A stretch of DNA of 64,000 nt, from positions 472,501 through 536,500 of the forward strand of contig CAJNDT010003224.1 of the NCBI GenBank assembly GCA_905221615.1, given 5' to 3'. The stretch comes from Symbiodinium sp. CCMP2592 (lineage: Eukaryota > Sar > Dinophyceae > Suessiales > Symbiodiniaceae). The translations under genes were made by a program, and so were the position numbers. How positions within the stretch are numbered: position 1 is the stretch's first letter; every line of letters starts with the position of its first letter. This document shows, one piece after another, positions 1 through 11,353 of the stretch. The notes under the pieces were generated by a model. The model worked only from the letters and a program-made list of their open reading frames with translations. It did no database searches and was not told where the DNA came from.

Positions 1-72
1 ACCCGCACACTCGGATTTGCAGGCATGGCGGTCGTCAAAGAGCAGCTGCATCAGCTGAGATCAGAGGGGCTT

Positions 73-191
73 CCCGGAAAGCCCAATACCCCTTAATTAA
101 GGAATATAGCTTAAACTGGCTTAAAACACAATATGAAGCCCCACATAATTTAAGCCATATTCCTTAATTAAGGGGTATTGGGCTCTCTGGG
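73..191. mobile_element. Inverted-repeat element family A, copy 1
   Basis: Ends CCCGGAAAGCCCAATACCCC / complement; interior TTAATTAAGGAATATRGCTTAAA palindrome. Flanked by TT on both sides (71-72 and 192-193). Sits between the exon at 186-400 and the AG at about 51. Confidence 0.75.
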
Positions 192-400
192 TTCAGGACT
201 GGCGAAGGCCAGCAAGGCAATCCAGTTGAAGCCCATTTCCACAAGCTCGTCCATGAGGCCATCGGGAAGGAAGAGGTCGTCGCAAAGCTTCGTGAAGTAC
301 TCGGAGTCATCTAGGCGAGGCCACCATGTCGTTGCCAGTCTGTATCGAAGAATGCATGTCTTACTGTATGTAGCAAGTCTTCAAGGTGTTTGCTTCTGTG
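186..400 (-). CDS. Exon of an unidentified dinoflagellate-type protein, cut off by the window edge
   Basis: One minus-strand frame stays open from about 400 down to the inverted-repeat element at 73-191. It has no ATG. It contains ATTWWPRLDDSEYFTKLC and LPDGLMDELVEMGFNWIALL, then AFASP, and runs straight into the element. The pattern 'L...LV..GF..I...AFAS' resembles a short helical motif I associate with many predicted dinoflagellate proteins (from memory, not searched). The continuation may be at 50-1, where TCTCAG is followed by LMQLLFDDRHACKSECAG in frame 0. A GA donor (CCT|GAACCC) would join the two. This probably belongs to a gene downstream of the kinase. Confidence 0.4.
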
Positions 401-927
401 CCTTCAATATCTCTACACCCTAAAGTCCTATTGCTTGGGTGGTTTATTCCATTTTTGATTGAAAAGAAGCCTGACTCTTATCCTTATCTGAATTTGGCAC
501 CTCCTCATAATAATTACCAATCATCGCCCCATATCACATTGCAGTTTCCTGCAGCAAGCCTTAAAGTTCACCTCGATGATCTTGCTGAGACCTGCGCATG
601 TTTCAACTTGGAAAACAATAGCGCGCCTGGTGCCCCGGGACCAGTAAGGTCCAAACCCCAGCCGGCCCCGAATCCGAAACATCTAATCTCAGAGAAGTAA
701 TCCCGACATCCGATGGGAGCCGGGCGCCCGCAACTTGCTCTGCCTCGCATCCGGCCGTTCGGGACTCTAGGGTTCGAAAGTTTGACGGGTCTAGGCTGAG
801 GTACTTTACGGATGAAGAGTTTCGGGTTTAGAGTTCTGGCATTTAGGATTTCGATTTCCGCAATTTGGTAAAGTAGGGGACCCTGGTTAGATAAAGCCAA
901 CCCCAATGCCAGGAATATTACAATTAC

Positions 928-1028
928 TTATAGGGGCTGCGTATTCTAGCCAAAAAGGTTAACCTTTTCAATTATGGTAGGATTATGTAAACCCCGAGTG
1001 GTTAAAGGTTACTTACTCAGCTACTAGG
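928..1028. mobile_element. Inverted-repeat family F copy
   Basis: TTATAGGGGCTGCGTATTCTAGCCAAAAAGGTTAACC ... GTGGTTAAAGGTTACTTACTCAGCTACTAGG. Confidence 0.65.
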
Positions 1029-1654
1029 ACTACAAGCAAAAACACACACACACACACCAGCGATCTCGGTCTGCCTTTCCCGGAGACCCTTTTTCTGAAA
1101 ACCTACTGTTAAGGCCTTAATAATTTGAACATGGGTTTGTTGCACATTTTTTTGTGTACAATAAGGAACCCCCCCAAATACTATTGAATATTGGCAATTA
1201 GTACGGCCCCTGTGGTAGACAGAAGCCTCAGCAGACAAGGTCGGGTTCGGCTTGCAACCTCAATAAACTCACGAGCCACCCTCACAAACCTCGATCATGT
1301 GACCCTCAACCCTAGACCCTGAATCAGAAACCCCAGAACCTGAAAGCCCAGACAACTACACCCTCTGATACGCCCAAACTCCTAAATTTAACACCTATAT
1401 ACCCTGAACCTCTAGTCATCGAATTATAATAGTAACCGTTTCGAAAGCCCTTACAGATGCCTTGAACGATCACAAATTCTACATGCGACCCCTATTACAA
1501 ACTACTCCTTACAAACTAGCACAACGCCGCAAAGGGTTCGCTTCATTTCCTTCGATGGTGCCCTTAGAGAAACCCCCCAAAGGGGAACCTTGGTAAAAGC
1601 CTCCAAGTATACGATAAACAACACCTACGTTGGAATATTACCTGCCACCTGCGT

Positions 1655-1728
1655 GCGTAGTTTACCATATAATCCTACGATAATTGAAAAGGCTAACCCT
1701 TTGTAAGCTAGGATACTCAGCCCCTAAG
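1655..1728. mobile_element. Inverted-repeat family F, half copy in reverse orientation
   Basis: TAGTTTACCATATAATCCTACGATAATTGAAAAGG CTAACCCTTTGTAAGCTAGGATACTCAGCCCC. Confidence 0.5.
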
Positions 1729-1746
1729 TTGGAGTCTTAAGGAAAC

Positions 1747-3023
1747 GCTTTTGCAGAGCCTCATGGCCCTGCACATCGATGGAGGTTGTCAGCCGGTCGG
1801 CCGACAAACGGCGGAGGCTCTCGACGAACTGGCAGCGCAAGCACATACATGGTTCGTTTAAGGATTCCTCTGAGGATCCGATAAAGGTATAGGGGTGTTA
1901 GGATTAGGATCGGATTTTACGCTCGGCAACCAAGGTTTCGAAAATAACTCCAAACTTTAAGGAAGTTCTGAGATGTCCGACAACAAGTCTCATGAGCTCC
2001 CGATCGTAACCCAGAGCCGATTCTTTCTTAGGCTTTAATCATCCTTGGTTTCACATCCCGACATACTACATCCGGTTTCCCCACACCATGTTCTGGAATG
2101 TAAACCGGATATCCTATGCCCACATCCCAAACTTCCGTCGTGCAACAGGCCGCCTCCACGAGATGCTGTCGCAAAGCTGGGACATACGAATAGACACCAC
2201 CGAAATGAACGTGGACCTCGCGGCTCAACTCAAAAACAACCGAATAAAGCGTGCATTTCGGCCTTTCGTGAACGCTTCGAAACTAGCCTGCACAACCTGA
2301 AGTCCAAGCTTCCTTCACTTTGAATTTCGAACCCTTAAATCCTCAAACCGTAATCCCTAAACCCTGGACCATGGGCTGAAGCATGGGAATGGTGGAGTTT
2401 CGATTAATAGGAATGCATTGCTGCATGCGATCAATAGGACAAACCGGAAATGGTGGGATTTCTGGTGCTTCTGGGGTCGCTACGTAGCCATCTTCGGATC
2501 CTCTGAGTTGTTTGTTTCCCATTTGCTAAATTCTCCAAAATGTGGTCCATCTCTCCAGATAATCACAGAACGATTTTGGGTTGCCGGCCCGATTGCTGTG
2601 CGTCGAAGCTTCGGGTTTTGGATTTGCCAATGATGCGTGTCTGTGACTGGGGCAATGGCAGGTCCATGTGCTCGTTGCACAGCCTGCAGATGAAGCAGTA
2701 GAATATGTACCGGATGACACATGCAACGACATTCCCACTTGCAAAACTGACTGGGGCCGCAGTAAGGATCTGGTTAGATGATGTATGTATTACGTGCTGT
2801 AAAGGTAAAGTCACACCGTTCGTCGGCTACAAAAACATGCTTGTATGCTCAGCCCTGCGCAGCTGTCTGCTTGAACCCTGCGTGTCCATGGCCACGCTAG
2901 GAACATTCTAACTCCTCCGGCTCCAAACGCTTTCGAGAGCAATGCGCCTTCATACGCCTCGCATGAGAGCAAGTTACATGACTGCTTTAAACATCGACAA
3001 GAATCATATACGAATGAGCGCGA

Positions 3024-3056
<33 letters not shown>

Positions 3057-6000
3057 GTGGCAGCAGTTGGGAACCACCGAAACGAAGTTCCCCGGTCTGT
3101 TGGCAGGCCCAAATGAAACAAGTCCACCCGAAACACCGAACACGTTGAGATTGATGTTTTGCATCAGTACTTGTTGCCTTCCACGGTTTCGCCTAAACAA
3201 CGCCGAAAACAGTTGTGGTTCTACGTCCCGGACACAAGCCGCCGCCAGGGTGCAACAAGACCAGCTTTGTCGAGAAGAATGGTCGATCAGCCCAATGCAG
3301 TACCAACTTCTTAATTTCCCAGAAGGCCGCCATTGAATCATTGGAGCGGTCAGTCATCACAACCAAAGTTGCCCTACCCATATCCCCAAGTGCGATGTGA
3401 GCTGATCACTAAAATAGAAATCCTTCCACTGGCTTTCCATGCGTGTGCAAACGTCGTGACTGCTGGCAGAAACGGTGGAACCTACAACCATCGACCCAAA
3501 TATCCCACTCACCTACACCCATCCCAGATTTTAACCCCGGCACGCCGCTGAACCCTAAGGCCCACAACGATATTCTTGCCCAAAATGCTGCTCTACACGT
3601 CCTCCTAGGTGAACTCCAAGTATCTGATTGTTGAATACCCTTCCCCACCCCCAACGAACGCCTACATCCCTAAACTCCTAAGCCAAACCCTAAACCCTAA
3701 AACCTAAACCCTGCACCCCTAAACCCTAAACTCTAAACCCTGAACCCCAAGCCTGAGCCGACAAAAGCCAGGCGGTATTAAGCGGGAAGTCCAAGAGTGC
3801 TCTAAGAACTAGGCATTAGGATCTAAAGGGAACTCCAGAGAGTTGGAATATGGATTAATGGTAGGATCCCCTACAATTTACCTTAAAGGGGTTACGATAA
3901 TGATATGCCAACTTTCTGGCTTCTACTGTAGTGTAGCGCTTAAAGGCAAGCAGTTCAGCGTTTGGGGATTTCGGGCTGTCGGAGAGCGAATGAACCAAAT
4001 TTCAAGAATTACGCAATGCACCCTGAACCCCTAAACCGCGCAACTGGTGCCTGATAGGATTTCCAAGGTTGTGCGCTAGGTCTAGATTCAAGGCTCTTGG
4101 GTTTCCGGGTGGCAGGGATTCTTCCAAAGGCCCTACCTCCATGCCCTTTCTGTACTTGACATACTCAAGCAATGGCACAAATAATTTGGATCGTTTCGCT
4201 CGTCACATGCTGGATGGCACAAGTTGTTCAGTTTATTGATAAGCATGTTCGTCTGTACAGAATGCACAAACAGAGCACGACTCACCTTCGAAGCTCTTGC
4301 ATTAATGTGCGCATCTGAAACCATGCTCCGCGTCGTAAACCCGAAAACATTGAAGAACTGAAGCCCGAACCCTGTGAATCTCAACCAAGGATTCAGGTTC
4401 TGCCTCTTTTCGACCTCGCATGTATGCTTTGGGTTTAGGTTTCAGGGTTTGGGCTTGAGTTTCTGGGCAACCGTGTAAAAGTATTTCGTCAACAGTGAAG
4501 GCCTCTACCCCGGACAGACCTAGAAAACACAATACGACCCGACCAGACCCCCATCAAAGCCTGTCAAAACCTTGTAAAACCCCGATTGCAAACCCTAACG
4601 AACCCACATCAAAACAGTAGTTATAGCACTCCCCAACCCGAAACCCTCTCCCCGTCCTGAAAACAAACCCTAAGGCTCTAAGGACTCATATACTAAGGCT
4701 TTTGGGCCCAAAGACCATACTATACAAGGCTTTTGGCCTGTTTTGAATTTTAGGGAACGGCCCCTAAACCCGAAACCCTAAACCCTACAGCCTAAAACCC
4801 TAAACCCTAAAACCCTAAACCACAAAAACCCTAAGGGTCCTCCGCGAGAGGCTTTAGCTCGGCTATTCCAAGCGCTGCAGCAGCGCCGGCGGCTGTGATG
4901 AAGGCACGACCGGGATCCCCTGAAAGCACCTCTGGGGGGGGTACTATAGGGGCCTTCATAATTTGAATAAGGGTTCCTTTAACGGTTCCTTTTAAACTAT
5001 AATATAGGGGCCTCAGTACTTTGAATATGGTTTTGGGCCCAGTATACTATACTTATAATAAGGAGCCCCCCGAAATAGTATAAGTAAATACTTAGGCCCT
5101 TATAGTTCACTTCGCTAGGGTTTCAGGCGGGTTGAGGGTTTAGGTGTGCGAGCTTAAGGTTTCAAGGCTTAGGTTTCAGGGTTTAGGGTCTAGGGTTTAG
5201 GTTTTTGTTTTAGATCCTTTTCTGCATCGCCCGAAAGGTCTGCGAGGCTTCCGCAAGCCCGGAGGTCTGGACGGTTTAGGGTTTAGGATCTAGGGCTCGG
5301 GTTCTCTGTCCTAATCGTAGCAGCAAAACTGCCGATTGGCGATTCATCAAGAACCATAGCAGTGGCAAACAGGCTCACAATAAGCGACCTAAGGTTTGTT
5401 TAAGACATACTGATAATGACAATGATCAATGATAGTGATAATCATAACCAGAATCATAACAGTGAGCTTCAAAGCAATAATCCTGGAGTTGTCTTGGTTT
5501 AGGGTTGGATGGGCTTGGCAGTTGGCATTCCGGACTTGCGATTTACGGCCTTGGGGATGGGGTCCCGGGTATGCATTTCGGATCTACATGATGCACGCTT
5601 TAGGCTCTAGGATTCAGGATGAATCGGATGCAGGGTTTGGGATCTACCTTAAGGCTCCTGGACCCTTGTGCTGTAGTGAGATCCCAGACCCCAAAGCCGA
5701 AACCCTCGCCCAGCAAGCCCAAGATCCTCTTGGAGCCTTAGGGTAGGATTTGGAGTCTGGGGTCTATGCCTCAGGGTACAGGGTCTCGGACATAGGAAGT
5801 GACTATATTTGATAATTGGAGTAGGCTAAGCCCTAAACCCTAATCCCAACACCCCAAATCCTAGTCCCAATAAAAGTAGGGCAGTGAGGGGCCGATATGC
5901 CAAGGTGAAGCCGATGTAAACATTATTGAGTGGACTTGCTCTGCACCTTAAATTAACCGGGAGAAACACAACACTCCAGCATACATACATGGGCCCGAAG

Positions 6001-7066
6001 GAACGTAGCTTTCCGTAGTATATGACCCGCGGAATCTGTAGGTCTTGGATTTATGTATAGATCCGAATAATCCAAAAGATGAGTCCAGGTGCCAAGCAAG
6101 AGCCAGTGCACAAGCTCGAGGACACAGCCACGTGGCTTTCGACTGAAGCTGCCCTGCGACTTGAGAAACTGGGCTTTGCTCTAATTGCAGGGGTGTTAAG
6201 CGGCTACAATCTGTGACATGTATATGAATAAGATGTGAGTGTGGCAGCTAGCTGCAAAGGTCCTTTGCTGGTCCTCCTGCATTCACAGTTTACATAACAG
6301 AGCCGCAAACAATACTTTCAAGTCAATGCGTGCGTGCGGGTCCTTTCATATCGATAATTAGGACAGGGCCTGGGGGGTATTTGGTATAATAGTATAATGT
6401 AGTCATAACATAACATTGAAGCCTACGGAATGTTTTTTGTGATATTCAGGTTCTATACTAATGGCTAGAACCAAGCTTAAGGCTTAGGGTTCTTTCGCCG
6501 TGCTCTCCCATTTGACATGACAACTTCTTGGTTGACTTCATGAATGTCCCTGCACTCGGTGCACTAAACCCAAAACCTGTAACCCTGAAGCCCGATGCAC
6601 TCCCAAACCCTGACTCCCAACACCTTAAATACTACACCGAACTTCGGGCAGCAGGGACTGCGGGCTGCACTTAATTGAAACCTTCAGCCTAGACCTGTCT
6701 AGCACTCGTGTAGGACTCAGGGCTTAGGGTTTAAGGTGTAGGGAACTATCCCCGCCCTCGGCATCTTCGTAAGAAGGTATAGCAACGGCGAAATCCTACA
6801 TCAAGTATTGAGGTGCCTATATTATAAGCTTGAAGGGCTCCTCTTGCTTTTGCTCAGTTGTCCAGTATCCTACAGGAGACTCAGGAGACTAAGGTTAACC
6901 TTTGGGGTTCTCTTGGGATTTTCGCACCCAAAAAGGTTAAAAGGTGATCGACCCTACAACTATAGTAACATTAGCCGCCTATGAGCCATCATGGCCAGGT
7001 GCCATGTACATTCAGAAAACCAAAGCCCTGGCTAGAGCAAGTGGTATACGTCCAATTATGTGTGTG

Positions 7067-7103
<37 letters not shown>

Positions 7104-8575
7104 GTATATATTATTTGTTTATAAGAATGTACACATATACCTAGCTCTCTCTGCTTTGCCGTGTAATTGCATACATTTAGAGTATCTGAACGGACTACAG
7201 AACAGTAGCTGTGCTGCTATGCTGTCGTGCCTAGCAATTACAGTGCACAGTTTATTTGTAAGGCTGAACGCGGGTGCTAGTGACTGCTAGTGTGTGTACT
7301 GAAACCCATCATTGCCCAACACCCTCGCTGATCCGATATGCCTGTAACTAAAACCCGAACTCCTCAAGCTTTCATCACACCCTAGCCCCAACCATAAACC
7401 CTTGAACCCCCGAACCCCCAATCTCCAATCCCATAACCTTCACCCCTAAAGCCTCTAGCCTTTTCTCGTCCGAGGTGCCGTAAATGGGACTCCAACATCT
7501 TCCCAAAGGCGTCGTTGCCGACGCAAGCCTTAGCACGGCAGCTTCTTACCAAAAGGCTCCAAGGCTAAGGACTCATATGTTAGTGATTTGAGCCCTACAG
7601 ACCATGCAACGCAGGATTTAGGTGTTTCCAACTTTGAAGTGGTATCGGGTTTCAGCTGAAAGCCCAAAGCCAAGGGATGGGACATGAAGCCGGGCCGCAT
7701 AAAATGACACAGGGCAGCGCCCCTGCAAGAGAGAGGCCAGGTGCACGGCCGTGTTGAGCGCGCTCCCGCCTGCACAGCTGCAGGGAGATCTGGGGTTTAG
7801 GGGGTTTAGGGGTTTAGGGGTTTAGGGGGTTAGGGGTTAGAGGTTTAGGGTTTAGAGGTTTAGGGGTTTAGGGGTTTAGGGTTTAGGGTTTAGGGGTTTA
7901 GGGTTTAGGGTTTAGGGTTTAGAGTTTAAGGTCTAGGGTTTAGTCCAACGTTTAGGGTTTAGGGTCACTTAAGGGCTTATGGCTTGAGGTATGTAGAACT
8001 CCCGAAAACCAGAACTCCGATAAGCTTCTTTCATGTCTGAAACAAACCGGGTTTCAGCATGATATGGTTTAAGGGTTAGTAACAAAACCTATTGGGCTTC
8101 CATAGACGGATAAGTTGGAGGCCTCAGCAGTTAAAGTAGGCCAACATAGGCCAACCATACCAAACGGAATACAAGGAAGGCCAAACGAAAATGCACGTAA
8201 TTATTCAGGCTTCTTGGAGCTTTTTAAAGGTTTGCTTTGATATTTCTTAGGTTGTCAAGCTTCGGGGCTTTGGCCTTGAGACTTTGAGTTTGGCTTTACT
8301 GGTGACCTGGATGGGGTCGGTTTCCGCCACTATCAAAGGCTTTAGGGTTTGGTGTTTCGAAATATTTAGGATACAGGGTCTCGAGTCTGGAGTTTAGGAT
8401 GGTTTAGGGGTTTATTGTCTCCGGGTTCAAGTTCATGATTTGAGCTAACCCTGCCTACTTTCACGTCGATGCTGGCGGCATCTGCGTCGCCATCCCAAGA
8501 TGGTATTCGCGCCAGGCCACTGGCGATCACGTCAACGAGTGCATCGCCAACGACGTGGAACTCGGGTACAGCCAT
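1747..8575 (-). CDS. PfkB-family carbohydrate kinase (ribokinase/ketohexokinase-like), N-terminal part in 8 exons
   Basis: Inferred exons: 8575-8455, 7769-7696, 7528-7479, 6153-6093, 4929-4869, 4519-4464, 2228-2160, 1828-1747. Joined in phase they give about 191 residues. Exon 1 starts MAVPEFHVVGDALVDVIASG, the PfkB glycine strand. Exons 1/2 join as VKVGGSALNTAVHLASLL, the family GG-x-x-x-N motif. Then come FYAACVGNDAFGKMLESHLR, VAVSSSLCTGSCL, VLSGDPGRAFITAAGAAAAL, SREVHVHFGGVYSYVPALRQ and TTSIDVQGHEAL. Donors are GC (G|GCAGGG, G|GCCCGG, G|GCACCT, G|GCACCT), GA (G|GAATAG) and GT (C|GTGGAG); acceptors are AG, mostly followed by G. The family phosphorylates sugars or nucleosides with ATP. The catalytic GAGD half was not found and must lie beyond the left edge or be missing. 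Junctions 6/7 and 7/8 are the least certain. Introns hold inverted-repeat elements and telomere-like filler. Confidence 0.82.
3026..3054. repeat. (TG)n microsatellite
   Basis: About 14 uninterrupted TG units. Confidence 0.95.
3660..3755 (+). repeat. Telomere-like array
   Basis: CCCTAAA variants with CTGAACC and CTGCACC substitutions. Confidence 0.8.
3833..3928. mobile_element. Inverted-repeat family E copy
   Basis: ACTCCAGAGAGTTGGAATATGGATTAATGGTAGGATCCCCTACAATTTACC ... GATATGCCAACTTTCTGGCTTCTAC. Confidence 0.65.
4674..4745. mobile_element. Inverted-repeat family G copy
   Basis: GCTCTAAGGACTCATATACTAAGGCTTTTGGGCCCAAAGACCATACTATACAAGGCTTTTGGCC. Confidence 0.6.
4752..4836 (+). repeat. Telomere-like array
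   Basis: CCCTAAACCCGAAACCCTAAACCC... 20 bp downstream of kinase exon 5 on the minus strand. Confidence 0.8.
4944..5108. mobile_element. Inverted-repeat family B, nested double copy
   Basis: Two 'TATAGGGGCCT...' starts (4945 and 4999) and one right end 'AAATACTTAGGCCCTTATAG'. Core GGGCCCAGTATACTATACTTATAATAAGGAGCCCCC. Suggests one copy inserted into, or recombined with, another. Confidence 0.5.
7065..7110. repeat. (TA)n microsatellite
   Basis: GTGTATATGTATATATATA... about 20 TA units. Confidence 0.95.
7548..7620. mobile_element. Inverted-repeat family G copy
   Basis: AAAAGGCTCCAAGGCTAAGGACTCATATGTTAGTGATTTGAGCCC TACAGACCATGCAACGCAGG; diverged, adjoining kinase intron sequence. Confidence 0.45.
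7793..7965 (-). repeat. Interstitial telomere-like array (TTTAGGG variants)
   Basis: TTTAGGGG/TTTAGGG/TTAGAGG units in near-continuous head-to-tail order over about 170 bp; one of the densest arrays. It lies within kinase intron 1. Confidence 0.9.
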
Positions 8576-8602
8576 GGCTCAGACACCAAAACCCTCAGGC
8601 TC

Positions 8603-8742
8603 AAAATAGCCCAAAAGCCTTATGTAGTATGGTCTTTGGGTTCTAGGCCTTATATACATATATATATATATATAGATATATATATATATATATATAGATA
8701 TATATATATATATATATGTATATGAGTCCTCAGAGCCTTTGT
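8603..8742. mobile_element. Inverted-repeat family G copy expanded by TA repeats
   Basis: AATAGCCCAAAAGCCTTATGTAGTATGGTCTTTGGG ... TGAGTCCTCAGAGCC. An (AT)n/TAGATA microsatellite (8650-8726) has replaced the usual TTATATATGAGTCC junction. Confidence 0.6.
8650..8727. repeat. (TA)n / TAGATA microsatellite inside a family G element
   Basis: TATATATATA with TAGATA interruptions at regular spacing (about 8676 and 8697). Confidence 0.95.
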
Positions 8743-8839
8743 GAAACCCCTTTAACAACCGCTTGCGAGCGCCTTAACACCCCGCTTCTGGGGGGAGTTT
8801 AGGCTTCAGGCTCTGGCCCCACGGTCTGAAGGGCCTATA

Positions 8840-8941
8840 GGAAACTCCAGAAAGTTGTAATATGGTTTCATGGTAGGATACCCTATAATTTACCATAGAA
8901 GGGTTAGGATAATCATATTCCAACTTTCTGGCTTTTACCTT
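8840..8941. mobile_element. Inverted-repeat family E copy
   Basis: AACTCCAGAAAGTTGTAATATGGTTTCATGGTAGGATACCCTATAATTTACC ... ATTCCAACTTTCTGGCTTTTACC. Confidence 0.7.
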
Positions 8942-9439
8942 AGGGCTCCTTATCATGATTGCGCTGCCGCCTATAGGGTTGAGGCAAACAGCACTGGCTT
9001 CCTGTGCCTCTAGAGCCTCAACTTACTTAAATGTGTGTCTTCACAGAATGGGGGCAGCCACGACCTTCAAAAAAGAAAAAACATCTCCCAGAGACGAAGA
9101 CGCTTTGGCTGATGCGCCTTAAAGTTGGGGTCGGGGACCGTGTTGCGCGATGGCCGGGACTGGAAGCCGAAACAGCAGAGCTACGATAGGCTCTGGGTTT
9201 CGGGATGGACCATGTTGGGGCTAAGTGAGAACCTCAACATCATGCCGCACCTACGGGCTCGTCCAATCGGGACCTCAGAATCCCAGGAAGACAAAGCCGT
9301 AAACCCTATAAACCCTAAATTAACCCTGACCCAAACCCTACCGTGAAGACCCGAGCCATTTTCCCTTGAAGGGTTGAGGGTTCAGGGTTTTAGGTTCAAG
9401 GTTTAGGGGTCCTCATCTCGAACCACAAGCCTTTATCAT

Positions 9440-9498
9440 CTCTGGAAGCATGCCGGATGAACGCTTGGACAAAACATCTTAGCTGGAAAACCTATCTC
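9440..9498 (-). CDS. Small candidate exon
   Basis: TTTTCCAG is followed by LRCFVQAFIRHASRDDK and AAAG|GCTTGT (GC donor). Lies upstream of the kinase on the same strand. No function assigned. Confidence 0.28.
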
Positions 9499-10145
9499 GT
9501 CCCCATGGTACAACCCCCCCAAGACATCAAAATGCCAACCCACGCCCTAGACCGCAAACTGATACACCAAACCGTATGCAATCACTGTAAGAGTTCATAA
9601 ACCATGATAGATTTGACAGTTACGTGCTGAATACAGTTCCTGGGCTGCTGGAGAGTCTTGATGCGGGGGGTATAAGGGTTGGGCAAGATTTCTCCCTTAG
9701 ATTCTCGGGATTTAGGATTTAGGCCTTTCGACGTTTGGTGCTTTCTTGTGTCTTGCGTACAACTTGAGGATTTGATGCCGGGCTCCCAGCGGCTCCGTTA
9801 TTCCGCGGTCCTGCGCTGTGCTGAAATCTGTCGCTGGGGTTGAAAAATCGGGTCACCTTTCTTTGTTTGCATTATTGTTGGTGTTTTGGGATTTGTTGAT
9901 ACCTCTATAAGTTTTCAAGGCTGACACGACCCAAGCACGTTAGTATAGCATCTTTACCCACGATGACGGTCAAGAACTGGGAAGTATATATCGAGTATAA
10001 TTGTCGTGGCGGCTCCGGCTAAGCCCAGACTGGACTAAACCTCTGCACCCTCTAGGGGCTTGCACAACAGTCAACCCAGCTTTTTTGGTCATTGTACGTT
10101 AAGTAGAGCGGGGAACCCCAAAAGATGGTATTGATAAGCAAACTA

Positions 10146-10232
10146 TGCCCATAGGCCCCCCAATTGTTTTTGTGCTTACCTTCTAGGATTCTAAATATGA
10201 AAAGGAACTACTATGGGGCCTTAGGGTGCAGA
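10146..10232. mobile_element. Inverted-repeat family D copy
   Basis: CATAGGCCCCCCAATTG ... GATTCTAAATATGAAAAGGAACTACTATGGGGCCTTAGGGT. Confidence 0.6.
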
Positions 10233-10564
10233 CCCCTCAACCCTCCATGCCCATCGAACGGTCCTATACGCCTGTACTGCCTACGAAATATTCGAACCCA
10301 AAGCCCTGGCGTTTCAGGGTTTAGGGCTAAGAACCAAAGACCATCCAACAGGAGGAGGGAACCACAGCAATAACAAGCAACAACAACTCCAACACACCCA
10401 CAGCCTACATTGGAACCCCCTCAAATTCTAAACCATATTCCTGAACTAAGCCCGAATCCACGACTCGCAAACCCCAGAACCCAAGCCCTTTATCCGAAAC
10501 TCCTAAACAACTCTAAACCCCATCGCCCGAAATCGAAAGCCCAAAAAACCACAAACTCAACACA

Positions 10565-10647
10565 CGCAAAAAAGTGGTCCGCTGGTAGCGTGCGCCAGGC
10601 TTCGACAAGCCCACGTAGGGAGTCGGACCTCGCCGGGTCTTGTGTTT
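10565..10647 (-). CDS. Small candidate exon
   Basis: AACACAAG is followed in phase 1 by PARSDSLRGLVEAWRTLPAD then HFFACVE. Looks coding; not assigned. Confidence 0.35.
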
Positions 10648-10659
10648 TTGGTGCTTTGC

Positions 10660-10808
10660 TTGGAGGTTCATGGGTAGTTACAAGCGGTGTCATAGGGGTT
10701 TAGGGTTCCTTTTAAGGGTTGCTTTGGGAGTGCTATAGGGTTTAGGGAGTAGGGTAGTTATCCTAGTTATAACCCTCGATATAAGTACCCATGAAGCTCC
10801 AAGTAGGC
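10660..10808. mobile_element. Inverted-repeat family C copy
   Basis: CTTGGAGGTTCATGGGTAGTTACAAG ... AAGTACCCATGAAGCTCCAAG; interior invaded by telomere-like TTTAGGG. Confidence 0.6.
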
Positions 10809-11063
10809 ATATAGGCTTTATAAGGTTTAGGGTTGAGGGGTCTACGGTTTATGCTTCCGGGTTTAGGGTTTAGTCTTTCTTTTGTGTGGGGTTAGGGGTA
10901 CACGGCGCCTGAATCCAAGAGCAGTGAATTCAGGCTTGGCTGCAATGATTATTCGGTTTAGGGGTCCGCGAAATATCGAACCCAGCACCGTTTCTGCTGT
11001 TGAGCTACAGGATATATTCCTTGAGGGCCCCAGAGGGTCCAGACATACTACTTTCATGGAAGT

Positions 11064-11147
11064 AGGCCCCCCCAGACCATAGTAAGCATGGTCTTTTGGG
11101 ACCTAAGTCCATAATGGTAGTACATATGGACCCAGAGGGCTCCACCG
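11064..11147. mobile_element. Inverted-repeat family L copy
   Basis: CCCCCCAGACCATAG ... CCTAAGTCCATAATGGTAGTACATATGGACCCAGAGGG; shares its core with the 44.5 and 52.3 kb copies. Confidence 0.5.
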
Positions 11148-11282
11148 TTTCAGGCCTCAGGGTTGTTGGGAATCCAAGGCGCCTTGGTCTAGGGCTCAGG
11201 GGTTCAGGGTTTAGGAGGTTAGGGGTTCAGGAGTTTAGAGGTTTAGGGGTTTAGGGTCTACTCTTACAGGGTTTTGGTTCCA

Positions 11283-11353
11283 CTCCAAAGATAGCTGTCC
11301 TCGGAGTCCTCAGTGTTGATTCCAAAGCTGCGGGCATCGGACACTAGACAACC
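11283..11353 (-). CDS. Small candidate exon
   Basis: TTGTCTAG is followed in phase 1 by SDARSFGINTEDSEDSYLW. Acidic, Ser-rich; not assigned. Confidence 0.35.

Noticed and set aside
2811..3341. 176-codon minus-strand ORF.
   Set aside because: Runs through the (TG)n tract giving a Thr-His run; no domain, and it sits in a kinase intron. A short real exon inside it cannot be excluded.
4286..4367. Minus-strand candidate kinase exon reading GFGLQFFNVFGFTT, with GTGAGT donor.
   Set aside because: The true HVHFGG segment is at 2228-2160. This one starts in telomere-like CAGGGTTCGGG sequence and does not match the family.
7793..7965. Telomere-like array as a true chromosome end.
   Set aside because: It is internal, degenerate, flanked by unique sequence and kinase exons on both sides, and many similar arrays of both orientations occur.
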